Assembly: GCA_049680295.1 (NCBI GenBank)
Contig: JBAUHN010000419.1
Location: 1 to 12,585 of the forward strand
DNA from: JBAUHN01 sp049680295
GTDB taxonomy: Bacteria > Pseudomonadota > Alphaproteobacteria > Rhodobacterales > Rhodobacteraceae
Length of the DNA stretch: 12,585 nucleotides
Direction: 5' to 3'
In this document: piece after piece, positions 7,011 to 12,585 of the stretch
Layout: every line of letters starts with the position of its first letter
How positions within the stretch are numbered: the first letter of the stretch is position 1
Made by a program: the position numbers and the translations under genes
Notes under the pieces: generated by a model
What the model saw: only the letters and a program-made list of their open reading frames with translations
Told to the model about the DNA's origin: nothing
The model's database searches: none

Positions 7011-8088
7011 CGTCTGCAATCAAAACGGTGTCGGTGGCGTCCAGCATCAGCGTCACGCTATCGCCGGGCACGGCCAGTTCAGCCACCGCGTTCCCGCGGA
7101 TGCCCCCGCGCAGGCTGACTTCCGTCCCATCGGGCAGATGCGCATACATCAAATAGCTGTCTCCCTGATAGACGACGTTCGACACCTTCGCCTGAAACAG
7201 GTTCGCCGTGTCCGGCGCGTCGGGGGGTGCAAGGCGCAGACGCTCGGGACGAACCATCAGAACGAGCTTGTTCGTTTGCGCCACAGCACCCGCATGTTTG
7301 AGCGGTGTGCCTGCAAAGGAAATCCTGCCCCGGTCGTTCGTGACGGGGAGAAAGGTCGAATCTCCGATGAAATCCGCCACGAAACGGTTGGCCGGCGTAT
7401 CATAGATTTCCCGAGGGGTGCCCAGTTGCATGACCCTGCCGTGATTGACCACGGCGATCCGATCCGACATCGTCAGCGCCTCGCGCTGGTCATGGGTCAC
7501 ATAAACCGTCGTCATACCCAGCTTTTCATGCAAATGGCGCAGTTCTATCTGCATCTGGTCGCGCAGTTTCTTGTCTAGGGCCGACAGCGGTTCATCCATC
7601 AGCAGAATACGAGGTTCAAACACGATCGCGCGCGCTACGGCCACCCGCTGTTTCTGACCTCCCGACAATTGGTGGATGCGCCGCGCTCCGTATCCGCCCA
7701 GCTGCACTGTCTCAAGCGCCTGTTCGACCCGGGTATCGATTTCGGCTTTGGGCGTTTTGCGAAGACGCAGGGGATACCCGACGTTCCCCGCCACGGTCAT
7801 ATGCGGGAAAAGAGCGTAGTTCTGAAAAACCATGCCCACGTCGCGCAGGTGCGGCGGTTTGCGGATAACCTCGGTATCGCCGAATTTCAGACTGCCGCCA
7901 TCCGGGCGCGTGAACCCTGCGAGCACCATCAGCAAGGTGGTTTTGCCCGATCCCGAAGGGCCGAGCAGGGTCAGGAATTCCCCGCTTTTGACATCTATAG
8001 AGACATCATCCAGCGCATGGACCGCCCCATAGGTTTTGGTGACATTGCGCACGGTAATCGGCAGGGCCTTGGTCAGGACTTCGATCAA
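7000..8088 (-). CDS. ABC transporter ATPase, PotA-like
   Basis: This 362-residue ATPase powers the importer. In order it shows an A-loop Tyr20, the Walker A motif GPSGSGKT (43-50), the Q-loop FQNYALFPHM, the signature LSGGQKQR, the Walker B ILLMDEPLSALD, and the switch His in VTHDQREAL. A C-terminal TOBE-like domain starts after about residue 240, with VRPERLRL, as in PotA/FbpC/UgpC ATPases. The longer frame begins with ATG at 8121, but that codon lies in the loop of a strong hairpin and has no ribosome binding site. I prefer TTG at 8088, with GGGG eight bases upstream. Other TTG or GTA-adjacent starts cannot be excluded. It ends inside the first permease gene, so the transporter subunits are co-translated. 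Confidence 0.88.
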   Translation of the reverse strand: MIEVLTKALPITVRNVTKTYGAVHALDDVSIDVKSGEFLTLLGPSGSGKTTLLMVLAGFTRPDGGSLKFGDTEVIRKPPHLRDVGMVFQNYALFPHMTVAGNVGYPLRLRKTPKAEIDTRVEQALETVQLGGYGARRIHQLSGGQKQRVAVARAIVFEPRILLMDEPLSALDKKLRDQMQIELRHLHEKLGMTTVYVTHDQREALTMSDRIAVVNHGRVMQLGTPREIYDTPANRFVADFIGDSTFLPVTNDRGRISFAGTPLKHAGAVAQTNKLVLMVRPERLRLAPPDAPDTANLFQAKVSNVVYQGDSYLMYAHLPDGTEVSLRGGIRGNAVAELAVPGDSVTLMLDATDTVLIADDDD

Positions 8089-8106
8089 AATCAATACCCC
8101 ATGTGC

Positions 8107-8135
8107 TTCTGCGGGCAGCATTTGCGCCCGCAGAA
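8107..8135 (-). other. Intercistronic hairpin between binding-protein and ATPase genes
   Basis: A perfect 10-base-pair inverted repeat, TTCTGCGGGC / GCCCGCAGAA, encloses nine bases, 21 bases after the binding-protein stop. On the transcribed strand no U-run follows, so it is not a standard terminator. Hairpins placed here in ABC operons typically protect the upstream message and raise binding-protein levels relative to the membrane subunits. Confidence 0.65.
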
Positions 8136-8155
8136 AGTGGTCGTGGCGAGAAGGA

Positions 8156-9196
8156 TCACTCGGTCAGCATTTCCTGATACATCTCGCCAGCAACGGTTTC
8201 CCATTTTGCGTACCAGTCCAGCGACACCGGCAGTTGCAACGCAGCGTTTTCCGGCGAAGAGGGCAGACCCGCCGCCATTTCCGCCGTGATGACGCCGGTG
8301 TCATAGGCGGCTTTGTTTGTCGGGCCATAGGTGATGTATGTGGGCAGATCGTCCTGATATTCCGGCTTGGATATTTCGTTCAGGAACTCCATCGCCACAT
8401 CCTTGTTCGGCGCGCCCTTCGGGATCGCAAAGCAATCATAGTCCAGCAGGGCCTGATTGAAGCTGTATTTTACCTTGGCTCCGTCCTTTGCCGCATTGTC
8501 AAAGCGACCATTCCAGCCGGTTGTCATGTCGACCTCGCCGTCCTTCATCAGCTGCGCCTGTTGCGCGCCCGACGACCAGAACACGTCGATATTCGGCTTG
8601 AGCTCCCGAATTTTGTCCAGTGCCCGTTCGATGCCCTCTTCGGAATCCAGTTCGGCATAGACATCCTCGGGCGCTACTCCCAAAGCCATCATCGCAGGCT
8701 CCAGCGCGCCAGCCACCGAGTTGCGATAGGCCCGTTTGCCCGGAAACTTCTCGACATCCCAGAAATCAGCCCAGCTTTGCGGGCCGTCATCGCCATAGGT
8801 TGCGGTGTTCCACGCATAGACCGTCGAAAACACATCGCCGCCCACGCAGTAGTCGGTGTAGAGGCCGGGGTAGAAAGACGAGACTTCGATGACGCCATAG
8901 TCGAGTTTTTCCAGCAGGCCTTCTTCGGCCGCGCGGGCGGCTGAACCTGAACCGCTTGCAACGATGTCCAGCGATACGGCCCCTGTAGAGACCTGCAAGC
9001 GCACATCCGACATGCCGCCGTAGGTTTCCTGTTTGACCACGATGCCGGTATTGGCGGCGGCCGGTTCGAACAATGCCTTGCTCTGGGCTTCCTGATAGGA
9101 TCCGCCCCATGACGCGATGGTCACCGTCTTCTCTTGCGCAAATGCCGCTGAGCCGAGCAGCGTTGCCGTCAATGTAAGACCAATTGCTTTATTCAT
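8156..9196 (-). CDS. Periplasmic solute-binding protein, PotD-like
   Basis: This 346-residue secreted protein captures the substrate for the adjacent importer. It has a signal peptide, MNKAIGLTLTATLLGSAAFA, with probable cleavage between AFA and QEK (20/21). The mature start TVTIASWGGSYQEAQ is characteristic of the extracellular binding-protein family that serves spermidine/putrescine-type transporters. The start at 9196 is firm: AAGGAGGA lies five bases upstream and the signal peptide begins at that Met, whereas the longer frame to 9373 runs through the intergenic hairpins. PotD-type proteins bind polyamines, but close relatives in marine bacteria take up many other amines, betaines and organic acids, so the ligand is open. 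Codon use is like its neighbours. Confidence 0.9.
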   Translation of the reverse strand: MNKAIGLTLTATLLGSAAFAQEKTVTIASWGGSYQEAQSKALFEPAAANTGIVVKQETYGGMSDVRLQVSTGAVSLDIVASGSGSAARAAEEGLLEKLDYGVIEVSSFYPGLYTDYCVGGDVFSTVYAWNTATYGDDGPQSWADFWDVEKFPGKRAYRNSVAGALEPAMMALGVAPEDVYAELDSEEGIERALDKIRELKPNIDVFWSSGAQQAQLMKDGEVDMTTGWNGRFDNAAKDGAKVKYSFNQALLDYDCFAIPKGAPNKDVAMEFLNEISKPEYQDDLPTYITYGPTNKAAYDTGVITAEMAAGLPSSPENAALQLPVSLDWYAKWETVAGEMYQEMLTE

Positions 9197-9201
9197 GACT
9201 T

Positions 9202-9209
9202 TCCTCCTT
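9202..9209 (-). promoter_or_regulatory. Strong ribosome binding site of the binding-protein gene
   Basis: AAGGAGGA is complementary to the 16S rRNA tail and lies five bases before the ATG. It is the strongest such site in the operon, in keeping with the high amounts of binding protein an importer needs. Confidence 0.75.
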
Positions 9210-9224
9210 GTTGGTGTGGGTGCG

Positions 9225-9287
9225 GTCCCTTTGCGGGACTCGTCGTCGCCTGTGGTTTTTCGGACGGTTCGGCGCTTTATCCGTCCG
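9225..9287 (-). other. Two hairpins in the spacer before the binding-protein gene
   Basis: GTCCC-TTTGC-GGGAC (9225-9239) and CGGACGG-N13-CCGTCCG (9261-9287, arms 7 bases) lie in the 101-base gap between the oxidase and the binding-protein gene. In the direction of transcription neither is followed by U residues. They may be processing or stability structures, or may mark a separate promoter for the transporter genes. Confidence 0.4.
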
Positions 9288-9297
9288 GTTTGTGTTG

Positions 9298-10617
9298 TCA
9301 CATAACTGCAGCACGCTGCGTCTGAATGCGATCCTTCCGGCGATACCAGGCAACGGTTGCGGGCAAGAACCATGGGTTACCGTTGTAAAAGGGTCGGGTC
9401 GGGTTCGGCAGGTCGTCAAAAGCCGTCATGCCCTCAGCCACGCCCAGAACTTTTTGCCCAAGCCGTTTCCCCAGATAACTGGCCATCGACACCCCGGATC
9501 CACAATAGCCCATGGCGTAGTGGACGCCGTCATGCACTCCGGTATGCGCCAGTTCGTCAAACGTATAGGCCACGCGCCCCATCCACGAATGTGTCACGCC
9601 GCAGGTCGCCAACTGCGGAAAGATCTGACACATCTCGGTGAATAGTTTGGGGCCGCTCAGGGCTGTATTTGTCTCGTTTGCCGAGACCCTCCCGCCAAAC
9701 AGCACCCGACGCCCATCTGGCGAGGCGCGATAATAATACACTATCTTCCGGGTATCGCTGGCAATGCGCCCGGTTGGAAACAACGTCGATACAAGATCCT
9801 CCGGCAGGGGTTCGGTGGCGATGATGTAGCTGCCAATGGGGATGACACGCCTTTGCAGCCAGGGGGTCAGCCCGGTGGTATAGCCGTTGGTCGCCACGAT
9901 CACCTCGCGCGCGCGCACAACGCCTTTGGCTGTAGACACTTCGAACCCTTGCGCATCCCGGCCAAGTTTTGTGACGGCGCAGTGACCCAGGACCTGCGCA
10001 CCGGCGGACAAGGCCAAGGACAACAGGCCCCTGTGATACTTGGCCGGATCAATTGAGGCGTGGCGCGCAAAGACGACGCCTCCGTGGTAGGCATCCGATC
10101 CCAGTTCGCGCCGTTGTTCGGAACGCGGCACAGCGAATGCTTCTATACCCTCCGTGCGGCTCAGTGTTTCAGCATCGCGCGCGATCTTATCGTAATGGTC
10201 CGGGGTGTGGGCCGCGTGAAATCTGCCGCTGCGCACGAAATTGCAGTCCAGTTTTTCGCTGGCGATGAAATGACCAATCCAGTCGAGGGCGGATTCACCT
10301 TCCTTGCGGATCGCACGGGCGCGCGCAGCTCCATATTTTGCGGTCAGCCTTTCCAATGATGGCTTGATACTGGTGCTGATCTGACCACCATTGCGCGTAC
10401 TGCATCCCCACCCTGGGTCTTGTGCATCCAGAACCAAGGTCGTGCACCCGCCGCGTGTGGTCTCAATGGCCGCGTGCAGGCCAGTGTATCCAGAGCCGAT
10501 GATCACAACGTCGACAGAACGCGGCAGTTCTGTTGCCATAGCCGGGGCCGCTGGAAGTCCGTCCAGCCAATACGACATGTCTTTGCAACCCGGTTTGATA
10601 ACCCTGTTCCCCGCCAT
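9298..10617 (-). CDS. FAD-dependent amine/amino-acid oxidoreductase (DAO family, PuuB-like)
   Basis: This 439-residue flavoenzyme is of the D-amino-acid-oxidase/glycine-oxidase fold. The Rossmann motif GSGYTG (41-46) follows DVVIIGSG. The conserved CSTRNGGQ (72-79) marks the group containing gamma-glutamylputrescine oxidase. Near the C-terminus, DGRRVLFGGR and the final FAD-contacting GYCGSGVSMASYLGKRL are present. Such enzymes oxidise a C-N bond of an amine or N-methylated amino acid, releasing an imine or aldehyde. It is the first gene of the minus-strand operon, 101 bases before the binding-protein gene. I chose the ATG at 10617, behind a G-rich GGGGGGTCAGGA; ATG 10656 has no site, and ATG 10578 is also possible. 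Sarcosine- or glycine-betaine-type substrates are alternatives to polyamines. Confidence 0.85.
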   Translation of the reverse strand: MAGNRVIKPGCKDMSYWLDGLPAAPAMATELPRSVDVVIIGSGYTGLHAAIETTRGGCTTLVLDAQDPGWGCSTRNGGQISTSIKPSLERLTAKYGAARARAIRKEGESALDWIGHFIASEKLDCNFVRSGRFHAAHTPDHYDKIARDAETLSRTEGIEAFAVPRSEQRRELGSDAYHGGVVFARHASIDPAKYHRGLLSLALSAGAQVLGHCAVTKLGRDAQGFEVSTAKGVVRAREVIVATNGYTTGLTPWLQRRVIPIGSYIIATEPLPEDLVSTLFPTGRIASDTRKIVYYYRASPDGRRVLFGGRVSANETNTALSGPKLFTEMCQIFPQLATCGVTHSWMGRVAYTFDELAHTGVHDGVHYAMGYCGSGVSMASYLGKRLGQKVLGVAEGMTAFDDLPNPTRPFYNGNPWFLPATVAWYRRKDRIQTQRAAVM

Positions 10618-10718
10618 TCCTGACCCCCCGGTGCGCCCGATCCTGGTGGACTGCATGTTGGATCAGCCTGGCAGATCAGGTCGCAATCAGGTGGTTTGAT
10701 GACGATAGGCAGAAAGGT

Positions 10719-10733
10719 GTATTAAATCAATAC
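10719..10733. promoter_or_regulatory. Candidate LysR operator (T-N11-A palindrome)
   Basis: GTATT-AAATC-AATAC is a perfect 15-base inverted repeat containing the T-N11-A core bound by LysR-type regulators. It lies between the divergent oxidase and lysR genes, about 50 bases before the lysR start, where such regulators usually bind to repress themselves and activate the opposite operon. Confidence 0.5.
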
Positions 10734-10744
10734 AATTGGTCTTA

Positions 10745-10768
10745 TCATAATATTCGATTCATTTATGA
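10745..10768. promoter_or_regulatory. Second inverted repeat in the divergent promoter region
   Basis: TCATAA-N12-TTATGA lies within an AT-rich stretch that stands out from the surrounding sequence, just before the lysR ribosome binding site. It could be a second regulator site or overlap the lysR promoter. Confidence 0.35.
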
Positions 10769-10781
10769 AGGGGGCGGAGAT

Positions 10782-11690
10782 TTGAGTGTCTCTCTCAAAC
10801 TGCGACACATGGAAGTTTTCAATGCCCTTATCGAGGCGGGATCGGTATCGCGCGCGGCGGTTCGGCTCAACCTGACACAACCTGCCGTCAGTATCGCCTT
10901 GGGAAATTTTGAGGCGGAGCTTGGATTTTCGCTGTTCCACCGCGAACGCGGCTTTTTCACGCCGACAACGGAAGCGATGATTTTGCACAAGGAAGTTGTC
11001 AATGGGCTGCAGGCGATTTCACGGGTGCAAGAGCGCGCCGTTGGCATCCTGTCGGGGCAGACCGGCCGCGTGAGTATCGCGACCAACGGGGTTTTGGCCT
11101 TCAATTTCCTGCCCAAGTTGCTGGCGTCCTTTCAGCAGGACCACCCGAACATCAAGATTGAGGTCAAGGTGCATTCTTCGCGACAGATTGCAACCTGGGT
11201 GGCCGACCACAATACCGAGATCGGATTGATCGATCTGCCGGTTCCGGTTGCGGGGCTCAATGCGCAGGTGTTCAGGTTCGAATGCGTCTGTGCCATGCAC
11301 AAGGATGATCCTTTGGCGCAGCTTGAAATAGTGCATCCGCAGTCGCTTGCCGGACGCTCGGTCATCAGCATCACTGGCAATCACCAGATCGATCAACAAC
11401 TCGACATGCTTCTTGCAGAAGCGAATATCGCGATCTCACGTGATGCGACCGCATATTACTTCGCCATCGCCCGCAATCTCGTGGCTGCCGGTCGGTATCT
11501 CGCCATACTTGATCCGGTGAACGGGAAAGTCGGCCTGAAGGATGACGTGATCTGGCGACCTTTCGTGCCGCGGATCGAAAACAGTCTGGCGGTCATAACT
11601 GCAAAAGGCCAATCCATCGGTCAAGCGGCACTTGAAGTGCAAACGCGAATTCACAACGCACTGAACGAATTGGCCATTCGAGAGGCGTGA
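10782..11690 (+). CDS. LysR-family transcriptional regulator
   Basis: This 302-residue regulator has the usual LysR length. The N-terminal winged helix-turn-helix spans about residues 3-62 (MEVFNALIEAGSVSRAAVRL, then LTQPAVSIALGNFEAELGF). An effector-binding domain of the periplasmic-binding-protein fold starts near residue 90 (GRVSIATNG). I accept the TTG at 10782: AAGGGGG lies seven bases upstream, and the only ATG nearby (10766) hits a stop after five codons. It is divergent from the catabolic operon and overlaps the following DddQ-like gene by four bases. It is therefore the obvious candidate to sense the imported solute or a breakdown product and control both units. The effector is unknown. 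Confidence 0.9.
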   Translation: MSVSLKLRHMEVFNALIEAGSVSRAAVRLNLTQPAVSIALGNFEAELGFSLFHRERGFFTPTTEAMILHKEVVNGLQAISRVQERAVGILSGQTGRVSIATNGVLAFNFLPKLLASFQQDHPNIKIEVKVHSSRQIATWVADHNTEIGLIDLPVPVAGLNAQVFRFECVCAMHKDDPLAQLEIVHPQSLAGRSVISITGNHQIDQQLDMLLAEANIAISRDATAYYFAIARNLVAAGRYLAILDPVNGKVGLKDDVIWRPFVPRIENSLAVITAKGQSIGQAALEVQTRIHNALNELAIREA

Positions 11691-12298
11691 ACATTCCCAA
11701 AGGGTCTTCCAACGTGACAGCTACGTCCCGCCTCAACGCCTTCATGGTCGCCGCAAGCAAGCGATTGGAACACGACGAAAGTGCTATCGCGCAATCTGTC
11801 AGCCGCGCGCTGGCAATTGAAAACGTGACACCTCCCATATTGCCCCCGGCCAAAATGCCAGCCTGCGCGGTCTTGCCCAAAATGCTTGGCGATCCATTGG
11901 ACGAACTGGACAGACGTCTTGCAGCCTGTGCCGCGGATCTTCATTGGCGAAGTGCCGGTTTTGGCAAGCTGCCTGACGACGCACGGCATCAACTTGCCGT
12001 TGCTGAGCTGATCGGACCTGACGGAATGTTTCACAATCAAGACATTCGCATCGGATTGCTGATCCAGCGGGAGGAATTTCATTACCCTTGGCATCGCCAT
12101 GCCGCACAAGAAGTGTATCTGGTTCTCAAAGGAACCGCCCTTTGGGCCGTAGATGACATGCGCCCAAGCCCGCGCGCACCGGGCAGCATCATTCTGCATG
12201 CGTCTCATCAGCCCCATACCATGATGACCCTCAAAGACCCGATCTGCGCGCTTTGGGGATGGGTGGGAGATATCGCCGGATCTTCCTATTCTGTTTGA
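11687..12298 (+). CDS. dddQ: DddQ-like cupin, DMSP lyase family
   Basis: This 203-residue protein has a C-terminal cupin barrel like DddQ, which cleaves dimethylsulfoniopropionate into dimethyl sulfide and acrylate. Cupin motif 1 is YPWHRHAAQEVY (133-144), with metal-ligand candidates H136, H138 and E142 and the conserved catalytic Tyr144. Motif 2 runs from G166 through H171 to PH at 176-177. LWGWVGDI (189-196) matches the tryptophan-rich end of the family. The N-terminal half is helical, and the length fits DddQ (about 200). The GTG at 11687 overlaps the lysR stop (GTGA), implying coupled translation; GTG at 11714 is an alternative. The nearest other functions are import and oxidation genes, not acrylate-handling genes. 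Some cupin-DLL relatives have no DMSP lyase activity, so the reaction is likely but unproven. Confidence 0.78.
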   Translation: MNIPKGSSNVTATSRLNAFMVAASKRLEHDESAIAQSVSRALAIENVTPPILPPAKMPACAVLPKMLGDPLDELDRRLAACAADLHWRSAGFGKLPDDARHQLAVAELIGPDGMFHNQDIRIGLLIQREEFHYPWHRHAAQEVYLVLKGTALWAVDDMRPSPRAPGSIILHASHQPHTMMTLKDPICALWGWVGDIAGSSYSV

Positions 12299-12477
12299 CG
12301 CGAGCGCCTACAACGCGGATGCCTGGGCAGTTTTTCAATTGCCGCGTGCCTTTTGGGTGGATGCCGAAAGTGCATTGTCTTGAACGACTTGACGGGGCTG
12401 TTTCCAAAGCGAATGTCTGTCTGAGCTATGTGCATGACTAGGCGCCTCAGGTCACAGCCCCACCCAAGCACCGCCGT

Positions 12478-12507
12478 TTGCCTGTTCTCGGTCTCGGGGG
12501 GCTAGAC
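12478..12507 (+). promoter_or_regulatory. Candidate promoter of the right dusA copy
   Basis: TTGCCT (12478-12483) and CTAGAC (12502-12507) have 18 bases between them, the same boxes and spacing as in the left copy despite changes in the spacer. The match to sigma-70 consensus is partial. Confidence 0.35.
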
Positions 12508-12580
12508 CGCAGTTATTCGTGTGCAGTATGTGTGTAACACGAACGCGGAAACCAAATCGCGGACCATAGGAGAGCTAAGA

Positions 12581-12585
12581 ATGCC
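12581..12585 (+). CDS. dusA: Start of the presumed intact dusA gene, cut by the window edge
   Basis: Only ATGCC is visible. The call rests on the upstream region, which is homologous to that of the dusA fragment at 1932, and on the shared ribosome binding site AGGAGAG (12568-12574), six bases before the ATG. DusA reduces specific uridines in tRNA using FMN and NADPH. Whether the gene is complete cannot be seen from here; it could also be a second broken copy. Confidence 0.55.

Larger units (their letters stand above)
12441..12585 (+). repeat. dusA upstream region, right copy of the roughly 140-bp direct repeat
   Basis: This is the diverged partner of 1795-1936, with the same block order: ACCGCCGTTTGCCTGT (12470-12485), GGGGGGCTAGAC (12496-12507), TGTGCAGTATGTGTG (12520-12534) and ATCGCGGACCATAGGAGA (12556-12573). 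It starts about 140 bases after the cupin stop. In the island reading, this is the replacement promoter that the element carries to keep dusA expressed after insertion. Confidence 0.8.

Noticed and set aside
6117..7118. 333-codon plus-strand open frame
   Set aside because: It lies antisense to the PotB-like permease, is dominated by His, Gln and Arg, has no ribosome binding site and shows no domain; it is a shadow of a high-GC gene.
8089..8121. ATG at 8121 as the ATPase start
   Set aside because: The codon overlaps the loop of the intercistronic hairpin, has no ribosome binding site and would add a tail not typical of PotA-like ATPases.
8036..8944. 302-codon plus-strand open frame
   Set aside because: It is antisense to the ATPase start and the binding protein, has an arginine-rich composition and has no recognisable motif.
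12311..12336. TGCCTGGGCAGTTTTT after the cupin gene as a terminator
   Set aside because: The stem is four base pairs with a two-base loop, too small to form; transcription may end elsewhere.

Overview
The window looks like a marine Roseobacter-group alphaproteobacterium (Rhodobacteraceae). The reasons are the moderately high GC content, the tightly overlapping ABC-transporter operon with frequent TTG/GTG starts, and a DddQ-type cupin DMSP lyase, a family typical of roseobacters. No database search was possible, so family calls rest on motifs read by eye.

Layout. (1) 1-1794: a possible partial gene at the left edge (-), a 44-residue lipoprotein (+, 455-589), and a YiiX-like permuted NlpC/P60 cysteine hydrolase (-, 726-1463). 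(2) 1795-2021: a promoter-like upstream region and the first 22 or so codons of a tRNA-dihydrouridine synthase A gene (dusA). The fragment is cut off just after the APMMDW motif and then runs into unrelated sequence and a stop. (3) 2022-2556: a gene-poor stretch. (4) 2557-10617: one long minus-strand catabolic operon. In transcription order it encodes an FAD amine/amino-acid oxidase, a periplasmic binding protein, an ABC ATPase, two permeases (PotABCD type), a GMC-family alcohol (choline-type) dehydrogenase and an enolase-superfamily (mandelate racemase subgroup) enzyme. (5) 10782-12298: a divergent two-gene unit of a LysR regulator overlapping a DddQ-like cupin. (6) 12441-12585: a second, diverged copy of the dusA upstream region ending at a new start codon, ATGCC, at the window edge.

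The simplest reading is a genomic island of about 10.6 kb inserted at the 5' end of dusA, a known integration hot spot. The old promoter and start of dusA are stranded on the left, and the island supplies a replacement promoter and start on the right. The cargo is a complete import-and-oxidise module for a small nitrogen- or sulfur-containing solute, possibly a betaine, a polyamine-like amine or DMSP. The LysR protein is placed to control both arms from the shared 10618-10781 region. No integrase is visible inside the interval, so the element appears immobile, or its integrase lies elsewhere.
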